A DNA stretch of 64,000 bases from positions 21,985,649 through 22,049,648 of the forward strand of contig NC_066315.1 in assembly GCF_022539315.1 (NCBI RefSeq), in the 5' to 3' direction. The stretch is from Serinus canaria (lineage: Eukaryota; Chordata; Aves; Passeriformes; Fringillidae). Below the pieces are notes generated by a model, which did no database searches, was not told the origin of the DNA, and saw only the letters and a program-made list of their open reading frames with translations. The position numbers and the translations under genes are program-made. The stretch's first letter is position 1. Every line of letters starts with the position of its first letter. Positions 24,536 through 36,680 of the stretch are shown here, piece after piece.

Positions 24536-27500
24536 CTTGTGAACAAATATTGGCAATTATGTTTGAACTTTAATAAACTTATAACCTATTTCACAGAACT
24601 GTTAGATCTATTCAGTGGCTTTCAGTAATTAAGGTAAGTGCAGCGCATGATGACTTAATATCATCTGTCAAACTCAGTATAGCTGTTTATTTTATTTTCT
24701 ATTTTATTGTTTATTTTATTGTCTATTCATGAGTGTGTCACATGATGTGAGGTGATGTACAAGCACAGAATAAATAAGAGTTCTTGCTCTGAAGTTCCTT
24801 CTATTTCCATTAACACAGTCACACAGGAGAAACTGCAAGAAAACAATGAGATCACACTGAATGGCAATGATCTTGGCATACCAGCAACTTAATCTAAATA
24901 AAGTTATTTTCCTATGCACTGTGACCAAATTTAGACAAAAGACTAAGGGATGCATTCTGTGAGCTATTTCCCTGGAAAATACAGGGAATTGCGATGGTGG
25001 TGTAAGTGGTAACATAAAACCAAAAAAGTCTGTTTTGGAAATGCAGGTGGGCAGAGTATTTTCTCTTTGGATGCAAAGTTTATTGAACTGCAAAGTTAAG
25101 CACAAAATTTCAGTAAATATTTTGGGAAGAGAAGAAAAACAGAGGCAGAAGAAATATTGAAAAGGTTCATTTGGACTTTTTAGGTTAAATTCAGAAGAAG
25201 ATTTAGGAGGCATTGAAGCAACAGAAACCTTTGTGTTCAGTAGTTATGACACATACAATCTTTGTGCAGACGGAGTTTTTCTTCAATTCACCTTGTAAGT
25301 GAATGATGAATGAATCATTCTCCTTTATTCTTTTTTCCTTTGTCTGAAACAAAGGAAAAAAAAAATTAACTCTTCTATCAAAATGCAAGGGTTAAACTAC
25401 TGAAAGACATCCCAGAATATTACGTAGACTAATGGCAAAGGCTGTTCCAGCAATGCGAAACAGAATGATGAAACTGGTAATCTACATAGGGTAGGTAATT
25501 ATATGCTGGAAAAGATTCACAGCCAATGAACTGCTTAGCCTGGGTTTGTAAACACTGTTTAAATCAACTTGTCAGCCTAGCACTTGCTTTATTAAAATGT
25601 CTACTTGGAAGCACATTACAGTCAAAAGTATTTTCTTCCATTTAAATACATGGATTTTCTTGTTTTCTTTAAATTGCTTTACATCAACACTAAACTGAAA
25701 GTAGTTGCCTGCTGTTTCACTGAGAACATCTCTTCTTAGAAGTCAACATCATTACAATGCTTCTCATCCATATGATACATAAACAAGGTATTGATAATCC
25801 TTGAGGGTATGGGGAAGGAGGATTTAACTTCTGTCTGAGCAGGGGGGTGGAACAGTAGTGGGAAACCAAGAGCTAAAGTTCAGCAAGAAAAAAATGGCCT
25901 TACTGCCAAAGTTCTCACTGGACATGAGCAAGACAAAAAGAAAGGTAGAGGGAAGACCATGGCCATTGTGAGAGCTGGGTGAGCTGGGTGTTTGGGGGGT
26001 GAATGAGAAAGGCTGGGCTGATGATTGGAGCGGTCCATATTTACCTTCAGTCAATCTGTATGGAACATGGGACAGTTTCCAGCTTCCAGTTAAGGGTAGG
26101 ATGAAGATGTCGGTGTTCCCTTTCCTGGGTTCATAGGCTGCATGTTATTGCATTTAGCTGCACTGAAAAACACCAGCAAGTGGTGACTTAGAGAAGCCAC
26201 ACTGAGATTTTCTGGACCTGGCTGTTCTTCTGCGAGGTTTTGAGAAGCTCTGGTTAGAGGCACGAGAGATGCTTGAATTTTCAAAGCTCTGCAAAGTAAA
26301 CATACAGAGCTGGTTACAGCATTTGTAAATTAAAGATTGCTTTAATCTTCAGCAAGAGATTTATGAAATATTGCTTAAAATTCTGCTTCATGCTTCACAG
26401 CCAACTGAGTTTATTTCAGAAACAAAGGCGATTTAAAAGAACCCATAGATTACTTTGGCTACTGAAGACTATAAATTATCCCTAACTAAATTTTGTCAGT
26501 AGAGTATGTTGAAATATTTAGATAAAACACGGGTTTGACATTTATTGCAGAATGATCCCTTTCCAAACACTTCAAGTCACTAAAGGGAAATGTGGGGTGA
26601 ATTATTATGGGGCTGGTGATCTTTTTGCTGACATATATGATAATTACTAAGGATGGATAGCTTAAATTTTTAATTAGTTTTTTTGTTTGTTTTGGTTTAG
26701 TTTTCTTTTAATATGGTGCAGTAGTATGCAATCAGACAGCACTGCATTAAAATTCCAATGTTAAAAATACTGTAAACATGTAAAAATGTATCTTGATGTG
26801 GCAGATGCTGTTGCTAAATATATATTTACTAGAATGCAGAAGAAATCTTTCTGAGGTAAAAGCAAGAAATCTAAGAAATCTCTTGCTTAAGTTAAATGTT
26901 TAGCAATGACTCCTGCCCCAGATTCTTAACAGTTTTCTGAGCACGTAGTCTCAGCAAAATGCTATTTCCAGTCCCAGCCTTTTGTGAAGATTATTTGTCA
27001 GGGTAGAATTGTGATTTTCACAGTTAATTTTGCTGTTAATTTTGCCTCAATATCCCCAAGACAAAAAACAAAACTTACCGTGGGAAATGAAATATTTTTC
27101 AGCTAAAACGTAACTGTGGCAGGTGTCAATAGCATGCATCACTATATATGAGCCAAGAAATCTGTGAGTGACCCTACCCTGGAAGTACACACTACTTTTT
27201 GTACAGCTGTTTTGCTACTAGCTGATGGGTCTGGGCTCTCTGCAAACCACCCTCATGTTCTACATCTATGTAGCTGGAGTACACATGAGGCAACCCTTGA
27301 TAGAGCCATGGCTCTGCTTCCTAATTTATCCCACTCACCCCAGAGCACCTGGAACAGCTTTCTGGAACAGGTGCATGCCATCAGCGTCCTATAGGAGCCA
27401 TCTGTATCTGTCCAAAGCTTTTGGCTGGAGACAATACCTAACCTAGATTTGCTGCTGTCTGGGGCTGCAGAAAGAAGCCTAATGCAGTTAGCAAACTGTT

Positions 27501-28579
27501 AACAAGCTGTTAGCAAACAATTCTCTTATTTTATTAAATGTAATTACATACCATATTCTTTCTCCTGATCCTTTTTCCTTTACGCTCAAAACAGAAAAAG
27601 GAAAAAAAAAAAACCTCCTTAAAAACCATTTAAATATATTCTCTCAAGGTTGTGTCTAATGTGTACCTTTGCAAATTGCCAGATGCGAGGGGAGAGGTAG
27701 TTACTGCCTACAAACTCTTATCTTATTTCTGTTTATGCAAGTGAACAGGCAAATACAGATGGGATTTGAGTGAGAGAGGCAAAAAATAATTTCCAAACCT
27801 CAGCTGGTTCTCCAAGATATGTGCAAATCCATACTATTTCTTACCATGGTTACAGAAGATTCCGCTACCCAGTCCACAAAACTCAAATTTTCAAGGTCCT
27901 TCTGTTTTCAAAGTACTGGTTAGGTAAACTACTTGTTCTCCAGTTAAAAACAGCATTTCCCCAATTTCTGCCAATATTGCCATTTTAAAACTGAAGAATA
28001 CTGTGGTTGCCTCCTCTGTGCCTTTACTTGCCAGTTTTCCATCTCTTATGCTTATCCCATGAGGCAATGTAATGTGAATGGAAATTCATAATTGACTATA
28101 TTTACTACAAGGCATCAGTTCAGTACCTGTGTATTTCTAACAAAAGGTGCCAATGATTACCCAACACAGCACTTCAGGACAACTAATCAGGGGCTTTGGT
28201 TAAATTGAACACTGTTTTAAGCAGGAAATTCAGTTCTTCTTCAGTGCTGGCCATTTCCCTGTTATTTCTTTATTTGGGAGATTCTCTCTTTAATGTAATT
28301 TCTTTTCTGTAGGAGGAGTGACACAGACAGGGTTTCTGCTCTTGATTTTCCAGTTTTGCAAAGCATATACAGGAGTCACTTTAATCTCATTAATATTCAT
28401 ATTCATAATTTTTTACCCGACAGAATTGAGGAAAGACTGAAAAATTATTGGTTACCTTTGAGACTTGTTCATTTTATAAAAACATATATTTTCCAACGCT
28501 GCTTGAATATGTATAGAAACTCAGACAATCTACTTTGGAAAAAAAAAAGGCAATCTGAAGTCCTGCCACAGTTATAGGA
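24536..28579. other. Intergenic DNA, no gene recognised
   Basis: AT-rich unique sequence with the TTTAT tract at its start. The longest open frame (24716-25213, minus, 165 codons) has no recognisable domain or codon pattern and is best taken as chance. Confidence 0.6.
24680..24726 (+). repeat. (TTTAT)n-like low-complexity tract
   Basis: Imperfect TTTAT/TTCTA/TTGTT pentamers follow the CR1 fragment by about 150 bases. It could mark an old insertion tail but carries no other signal. Confidence 0.7.
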
Positions 28580-29176
28580 TATTGTGGTTTAACCCCAACC
28601 AGCAGCCAAGCTCCAGGCAGCCACTGGCTGACTCCCCCACCAGTGAGACTGGGGAGAGATTTGGAAGAGTAAATGGTAGAAAAATATGTTGGCATAAAGA
28701 CAGTTTAATAGGGAAAGCAAGAGCTGCCCACACAAGCAAAGCAAACCAAGAAGTTCAGTCACTCTTTCCCATGGGCAGGCAGATGTTCAGCCATCCACAG
28801 GAGGACACAGCCCCATCAAGTGCAACAGTTACTTGGGAAGGCAAACACCACATCACTCCAAACCTGCCCCCATTCCTCCTTCTTCCCTCCCACTTTATAT
28901 ATACTGAGCATGACACCGCCTGGTCTGGAATACCCCTTTGGTCACTTTGGGTCACCTGTCCCAGCTGTGCCCCCTCCCAGCCTCCCATGCACTCCCAGCT
29001 CCATTGCCTTTGGGGCAGTATGAAAAGCAGAAAAGGCCTTGGCCCTGTGTAACCTCTGCTCAACAACAACAAAAAAAATCTCAGTATTATCAACCCTGTG
29101 TTCAGCACAAATCAAAACACAGCCCCATGACAGCCAGCATGAACAAAATTAACTCTACCCCAGCTGAAACCACCAG
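28580..29176 (-). mobile_element. Solo LTR of an avian endogenous retrovirus (ERVL-like)
   Basis: This closely follows a widespread bird LTR that reads on the minus strand. Minus-strand landmarks are a TATATAAAG TATA box (about 28897-28905), an ATTAAA polyadenylation signal (plus-strand TTTAAT near 28705) and a GGGGTTAAACCACAA-type 3' end at the low-coordinate edge. Other conserved plus-strand phrases are CCCTTTGGTCACTTTGGGTC and AGAAAAGGCCTTGGCCCTGT. There is no internal retroviral sequence beside it, so it is a solo LTR left by recombination. Terminal bases have mutated and I found no clear target duplication. ERV class is from memory and unsure. Confidence 0.85.
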
Positions 29177-32100
29177 TGATGTAACCCACAAATTAAAAAA
29201 CCGTCCTGTGGCACTACTAATATTGCATGACTTCTTCAGGCAGAAGACTTCCTGACACAGTTCCTTAATTTAAATCAGGATGATATCTTGTAATTCAATA
29301 AGACAGAACTATTGCTACAACAGAACTTCCATTTCAGGAAACAAACACCACCACTGTCTACAGCTCTCATCTTTATTAGCACACTGCTATTTAAACCCTC
29401 AAAATACAAAATACTCCTGCATACTGTGAATAACCACCTAATTTAAAAGCTCATCATAAAGTGTAAATAAATCAGTTCCCACCACATAATGATACTTTAC
29501 TGTCAATGTGAGTACAGCAGAGATCTAACCTGCACAATCAAACAGCTGTTGAGCTGCCTAACACATTGGCATCATCACAAGGGCTTTGATCATCTTGATA
29601 ATTGCATTAAGGCTTAGTGCCTGTGCCAAAGCAAAACTGTAGCAATACACAGTTGGCTTTGCACTGAAAAATTTCTTTAACTAACACTAAAGTTATATAA
29701 GCCTCAAAACCAATCATGCTCTTTGGTTTTGGAATGGCATGTAGCATATTGTCAAATCAGTTCCGTAAATGCTAACTGTATTTAAGTTTGCAACAAGTGG
29801 TCTTCAAAGAGTGTCTTGAGATTCCTTTATTTGCAGTAGGTGAGCTCAGGAGGCCTTGGCACCTTCCCTTGGACTGTGTGTGTGCAACATATCCAGGTTT
29901 CCACAGGGGTAGAGCCACAGGTGTGTGCACTGCTTTTCTGGCTGCTCTCAGCTGTAGCTCTGGGACAAAAAAGTCTCAAGATGTTTTCTGTATTATTCCT
30001 CTATAACCTCATGCCCTTTAGATCACATCTTCCTCCTTCAATCAGTAACTTTAACATCAGTCTCTGGATTTCAGACACAGAATTCTAAGCAACAAACTTT
30101 CAAAGAGTTTACTAAGTCAAAATCATTCTTGAATTATCTCCCATGTTTACTTTACACTGATACTTTTATTTATTTTATAGGAATGAACAGAATTTTCTGA
30201 AAAAAAAAAAAGCTGGTCTCATGTTGACTCTATTCCCAAATTAATTCTAAGTTATATTTTTTATTGTAACCAAAAAATAATTCAGACAAAGCTACCAAAT
30301 CTTTCTTATCCCAGTTAAGTAAAATGCAAGAGGCATGCCATATCTTTTTCAGAGATGCATCAGAATAAAAGGATGATACCTAAATCTTATTCTTTTAGAG
30401 ATGTGGTAAAGAAAAGACTTTTAAGCTATCTCTAGATGAAGACAGAAATCTCTTGACCTTTAAAAACTAAGAAAAATATTAGCGGCATGATATTTTAAAC
30501 TGTGTGTCAAGTTACAATAAATATGTAGCAGTAATAAAAAAGAAATCAATAAAAGAAATCTACAGGATCTATAATTCCATTTTGGATTACAGCTGGTGAA
30601 ATAACTTGAGCTGGGCAACACAGGACAAAAATTTGTGTGGAACATCACAAGTATTTTTTCAGCAGAAAGGTTATGTATATTTAAAAAAAAAAAGTGTAAT
30701 ACACGTTACTGAAATGTGACCTCCCCTCCCATTCCACTGTGCCCCCTCATTCTCCCCCAAAAAAGACAAAATTAAAGACTTCTTTTGCTTTGGAAAAAAG
30801 TATTTTTGAAAAGATAAAACTTCCCCGAAGAAATGAAATATTTTGTTTAATTCACAATTAAAGAAAATTAATTTATAGGAAGGCCACAGCTTCAATACCA
30901 TACCCTGTATTTTTCACTTTCCTAAAAATGGACCAATGTTGATTCATTCTTCCTTAAGCCCTTTTAGGATTAGGTTTATAGGAACTTCTGTTGAAAACTG
31001 AATAAAAACGGGAAAGAACATTAAGATTTAGCTGACTTCTTCAAGCATCAAAAACTGTAATTATGTACCTTGTGTTGTTTGATGCTCACCTATGGCTGCC
31101 AGGAGCTGCAAATTTATATTAGTGTGGGATTTTATTTGAAAGTGAAGGGGAGGTTGTGCATTTTTTTTTCACAGACAAGCAAGTTGTATAACTCATGAGA
31201 AACTGCTGATGCAGACAGCTTAGCAAGTTTCAAGGAAGTGATTGCATATTTATGTGGAATAGAAGAACCTTTGCATTTGCATTAGGTAGGATATAAATAA
31301 ATCTGAAGATCTTGTCTTCCCCTAATTGTATAGCATTTTATCTTTATCAGGAGAATTTATTTAATAAAACCCTCAATTCAGAACTAACCCTCAATTTAGA
31401 ATGAATTAAAATCTCGTTGTAAAGAACACATGGTATCTAATTAATGGGAACAATCAAAACCATAGTAGTCTTATTCTCAACTATATACCTGTGCCCATGC
31501 TTACGCTCTAGCAATTTATAATTCTCAAGTGACTGGATTAATGAACTATTTGCCATGTCTGTAATTAAACACATGTATTTTTGTTAACCATTCAATTGCA
31601 GAACACAAAAGGACTCACTTTTTTCAGGTCTTGCTGCTGCATGAGTGGTCTTCTTGAGCCTCTTCAACATTTCAGTGGTTAAGCCCATCAATGTATCCCA
31701 AGAAGAATTTTGAGGAGACACAGAGGCTTTATTCACCACCTGAACAAGAGCTATCTTTGTCTTTGCCACAGATGTCTTTTGACACAAAACATGTCCTTTT
31801 TTGCTACTATAAATACATTTATATGCCAGTAGTTTCAGATAAGGAACTACAGCAAACATCTGCCCATCAAAAATCAGTGTTAGGTTTGTGCTTTCTTCTA
31901 AACAACATAAAAAGATCTCTGCCAACTTTCTTAAAAATAAGAAGCAATGTTGAAAATGTAGTGCCTAAAAATCAGCTATTATGAAGAATGTCTCTTATAA
32001 TTACACATTACATAGCCTATAATGTTGATGTATTTTCAATATATGCTCCTTTTGCTGTTAACTATGGTTTGTAAGTCTAGAGACTGTAAGCACTTATCAA

Positions 32101-32216
32101 CTTCTCTGGCTCAGTTTGGTTATTTTTGGAAATATTTTAAAAATTCATAAATACAGATTCTGCTTGACTAAGTTATTTTACTAGTATTTATAGACTGAAA
32201 AATTATTCAATATATC
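29177..32216. other. Intergenic DNA, no gene recognised
   Basis: AT-rich unique sequence. Nothing beyond short A-runs (for example near 30205 and 30685) is seen. Confidence 0.6.
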
Positions 32217-32310
32217 AGAACACAGAATCACAGGACAGTTAGGGCTGCAAGTGACCTCTGGATATTTTCTTCAACCCCCATGCTCAGGCAGGACACATTT
32301 TACTTTAAAA
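32217..32310 (-). mobile_element. CR1 LINE 3'-end fragment
   Basis: ACAGAATCACAGGACAGTT, then GGGCTGCAAGTGACCTCTGG and TTCAACCCCCATGCTCAGG, is the reverse complement of the conserved CR1 3' end. The left edge is where the short tail repeats of the element lie, so the element reads on the minus strand. Confidence 0.85.
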
Positions 32311-34954
32311 TATTTTGTTCTGACAGCAATGAGCTATGCAGATTTTTATTTAGAAACGCAGTTAATCTTTCTGAATTTAGTTTATTTTCCGGAACTTTTT
32401 GGAATTAGGAGAAATTATGAAATGAAAGTATTTGTGGTATGATTTAAGTCATAAGCTTGCTCACCAACAATCTGGTATTTGAATACTATGAGTATTACAG
32501 CTGAAACCTCTGAGAGGCTGTTATTTCCTTTTATTCCCTAAACATCACTTTTGTCAGCTATACATCTGACAATTTACCTCACATTTTAAAGAACTAATTG
32601 AAAATTAAAGCTTATGTGGATCCTACAACAGCTCTATAATGATTTATGAAATAGGATATTAAATTTATACTTGTTTACCTGTATTTATAGTACAGAAAAA
32701 CAGCATCCATAATTTCATATGCAATTAACTTTTGTATGTTAATAATTTCAAATTTAAATCACCCTCACTAGTGAAGAGATGGAGCAGCTGTTCTGTCTTG
32801 AGATACTATCTACAACCATGACCCGGTTCCTCCTCACACTTCTTACTGTTCCTCTGGCTTCTCTTTTACATTAGGGACCTTTCTATGTGTTTTCAAATCC
32901 TGGGATCTGTTTAAATAAGTAAATAAATGAATAAATAAACCCAAGTAAACTGTGGTCACACAAACCATGCAGCCACTAGATGGTGGCTCCAAGCAGCAAA
33001 GGAGCAATGAGCAGATGAAGTCAGCATTTGCAGAGTGGGTCCTAGACATGGTTTGTCCATGGCTTTAACATCCAAAGTGATTTTCATTTCTCTGTATTAT
33101 CAAACTTGTTCAATGAAAACATAGCAGCACTGAACATCAAAAGTATCGAGGTCTTTCTTCATAGCCTCTTCTTTCTGATTGTTTCCATGCCTGTCCTATT
33201 GTAAAGTAAGGTAGACCTTACTTATGTAATTTCGCTTATGTTTCAAATTCTCCTCAAAACTGCAAAATAATCAGTAGAAAAGATGTGAGGCAAAAACTGA
33301 AGCTGCAGGAAAAAATATTAACCTTTTTCCTTTGAAGTTTTAAATAAAAGAAGAAAGCATAGGATAAGAAACTATCCATGGAGACTCAAGGGATAAAGCT
33401 TTTGAGGTTTTGGCTGACAAGAAGAGCTCATGTCCATGGTCTGCTAGGCTCATGCAAAAAGCCCAAATGAGGGCTTTTATTTGTCTCCCTTATTTATGTA
33501 TGCTTCAGCATCAAAAATGTGAATAATATAAACATGACTTAATAAGCAATTTTAAAGCCTTTTGGTGGCAAATATCCTCCTGTGCTTTCTGATGGAAGTC
33601 AGGGTGAATGACTCTGAGAGCAACCAGACCTGTTTTTGTTACAGATGAAAACATACTTAATTTTGTTGGCAATAAGTTCCAGAAGGTTTAATATAGGGAA
33701 AGATCATAGCAGGATATTATATCCAAGAAGGTGGCACCAATCTGACTTTGACAGCCATCACTTTGCATGCTTTTGTAGAAAATTATCAGACATCTCCACT
33801 TCCAACAGATAATGTGATTCAAAACAATATCTGCAGCTCTCAGTAATTCAAATGCAAATGTGAAGCTGCTGCATTTTGAAATAAAACTGGTTCAAAGATG
33901 GTTGGCTATGTCATTCTACAGCCAGCTTAAAATAAATTAATAATATGTCACAGTTGCATATCATTATTTTTTATTACTTTCTTAAATACATCCATAAAAT
34001 TTTACAGTGCCCGTTGAACAATACCCACCATTTTCCCCATTCCTTAATAAGTGATTCTGAGTGACAGCACCTCCATCTTGTGGTAAACTGGAGAAACAGA
34101 ACTTCTTTAACACTATCTGTAATAAAGTACCTCCGAAAACACTATGGTAATCTAGATCTGTCTGGATTGGATCATGGTTCCAGGTCCTTCTGGGAGTTCA
34201 GTGTGATTTCTCTTTACCTCCATGTGGCATGCCATGTGGGACACCCCTCCTTTGTCCATGTAGAAATCCTGTTTCTTACAGGAAATAGCAGGGGAAGTTG
34301 TCTTCCCTAAGGAATGAGGGAGGTACTGCCCCTCTGTGGGGGGAGAACTAATGCTTCCAATGAGTAGCTGTAATTAGGCATTGAAAAATTTCAATTCTAT
34401 GAATACCTGATACAGAGGAAACTTCCAATTACTATAATTCTGATACAATTGTAAAAGATTTGTTTCCTGAAGGTATAATATCAAAGCAGTTTTCCACTGT
34501 CATAGTTGACCATGAGTGTGAATGAGGATGTGTATGTAGTGTCTGAATTTTAGGTTTAAAGTAATTTGGAAAAATCTAATCTGAAAAGAGAAATTATTTT
34601 CAAGTTCAAGAACAGATACTTTACAACTGTCCAAAATCTAGTTTATCACTGGTCCTGTCTGCACTTTTGAAAGCCACTGAACACAGTTCAAATACTTGCA
34701 CTGGGCTGATGAAATTCTACTCTCTATTTTGTTTCCATTGTTTTTTCTGTCTTCCATCACTAAGATGTTTGTGCTATGAATGCAGAAAGTGAGATATTTA
34801 GCAAGCAAGTCAGCTGGATGCCAAAAATGAAATTCTTCCCACTTCATACTGAGCTATCCCAGCAGTGCCCTGTTTTGCAGGACAGCTCCAGATCATTAGT
34901 GTCATCATACCCAGTGCCCTCATTCTCTCCTTCTTCCCAGCATGCTAAAGTACA
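32311..34954. other. Intergenic DNA between two CR1 fragments
   Basis: AT-rich unique sequence with a short TAAATAAA-type tract at about 32912-32940. No gene recognised. Confidence 0.6.
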
Positions 34955-35260
34955 GTAGCTACCTTGGATTTACTCCAGTACATTAAATTCTTGCTTATTT
35001 TGGGAAGTTCAGAACTAGGCACAGTACTCAGTGTGGTCTCACAAAAGAGGAGCAGATGGAATTAATCACATCCATTTACCTGTTGCCCACAATCCTACTT
35101 GGACAGGAGTATGTTGGTGCTCTTCATTGCCACAGGGACACACTGCTGACTCCATTCCTCTTTCCTCCCAAGGATCTCCAGGTCTTTTTCTGCAGAGCTT
35201 TTTTTCAGCCTTTTGGTTTCCAGTCTGTGTGGTTGGATGGGATTACTGTGTACTGGCTGC
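34955..35260 (-). mobile_element. CR1 LINE fragment, old
   Basis: Reverse-complement CR1 phrases appear in order: GCACAGTACTCAGTGTGGTCTCAC, split here as GCACAGTACTCAG and TGTGGTCTCAC; then GCAGATGGAATTAATCACATCC; GACACACTGCTGACTCC; and ATCTCCAGGTCTTTTTCTGC. This corresponds to the part of CR1 upstream of the 3' tail. Substitutions and small gaps are numerous, so it is older than the copy at 23425. It may extend leftward to about 34840 but I cannot support that. Confidence 0.8.
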
Positions 35261-35949
35261 TTTTGTCACTGGTGAGCTTCGTAGGATTTCTGTCAGATTC
35301 TGTTTTCAGTCTGTCAAAGCCACTTAAATGGTAATTCTAACCAGTATTCACAGAAGGAGTAGCACATCATTTGGACCAAAAAACTGTAACTGCATATTAA
35401 TTTAAGAACATGTGCTGTCCAATATTTTATCTCTGGCCATGGTCATTGGAGAAAATGACCATAAACCAAGAAAATTTTAAATTATCTGTGCTCTTCTATG
35501 AAATATCGTCTTTAGCAAATAAGTAGTATAGCAAACTCTTAATTTGATATGTGAATTTCAAACTTTTCAATAAAAGGAAAAAAGTGACAATTTATATTTT
35601 TTTATGACATACCTCATTAGTTCATAATGGTGGATGGTGATGTAGTGAACAAAAAAATTTCTTATTGTTTAATTTAAGCTTGCTTCCTCAAAATGTTTTT
35701 GTTATACTTCTTTGTACTGAGAAATTGGAAAAATTAATCCCCATTTCAGCTCATGCACCATTCATGCTTCTCAAGTCCCAGCCCATTTCCCTTTTGCTTT
35801 TAGAGCAGAATGCATTGACATGTTTTCTGTTTTGTTCTTCAATGCTTTCCTTGCAGTTTCTAACATCAGACTGGCATTTTTGACTGTTGCTGTGCAATGA
35901 GCTGGCATTTCTGTATAGCCCTATCCAGGAGCTTTAACCTTTCTTCCTG
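35261..35949. other. Intergenic DNA between CR1 and an LTR
   Basis: AT-rich unique sequence; nothing recognised. Confidence 0.6.
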
Positions 35950-36680
35950 GTGTGACAATAGGTGATGGCCGCGGCGCTGACCTTGGCCAGGTAACGATGA
36001 CCACAGGGGCGTGACAGATCCCCCTCACAAGCTCCGCAAATCCACAAATCCCAGCTACCAGCAGTGGTTTGGCACAGGAACAAAAGGCAGCAGCACAGGT
36101 CTTGGGGTGAAGGAGGGGTGGCTTTATTTCACACCCAGCACCGAAGAAAGGGATCCACTACTTGGGGACCCAAGACAAGCATTTGAGGCAAACAAGAGCT
36201 TTTATAACACACACTCGGGAGGAGGGGTTTAAGGTAGCAAGCCAATAGATGTATGGTTGGGGAGGGGCTGAAGGAGGGACATTTTACACTTGAACCAATA
36301 AGGAAGCAATAGGGAGGAACATAACTTGGGTAAACCAATAGGGCTCTAAAAGACACAGGATAGGTAGGGAGTTTTCCAGAAGAGAGGGCAGGTTTGGGTG
36401 AGGATAGACATTCAGTGGGAGGGAGGGACAAGAGGGATTGACAACTGGAGAGACTGGGGATTAACACTTGGTAGGGAGTGGCTGGGTGACAAAGAGACTG
36501 ACATCTAAAAGAACTGAATAACAATGAGGGAGCACGTCTAATTTTGGAAACACAAAAAACAAAATGAGGAGCCTGTGCCACTCCGAAGACAGGGGAAGGA
36601 CAATACAGGGGGACTCCTAAACCACAAATCAAACAGTGAATAAAACCACAAATTAAGCAGTGAACCTGTCAAACAAAGAA
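35950..36680 (-). mobile_element. Solo LTR-like element with TATA box and polyadenylation signal
   Basis: On the minus strand a TTATAAAAG TATA box (plus 36198-36206) precedes an AATAAA signal (plus-strand TTTATT, 36123-36128) by about 75 bases, followed by a G/C-rich end with several CpGs (35960-36050). This is the normal U3-R-U5 layout of an LTR. The U3 part (36210-36660) is purine-rich on the plus strand. Likely ends are near TGTGACAATAGG (35951) and CCTGTCA (about 36671), which give a partial TG...CA terminal match. No coding sequence is attached. The remaining CpGs and clean signals suggest a fairly young copy. I cannot name the family. Confidence 0.75.

Noticed and set aside
28582..29255. 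Open frames of 67-156 codons on both strands
   Set aside because: They lie in a solo LTR, which does not encode protein.
36129..36632. 167-codon minus-strand open frame
   Set aside because: It covers the pyrimidine-rich U3 part of an LTR; Ser/Pro/Leu-rich with no domain.
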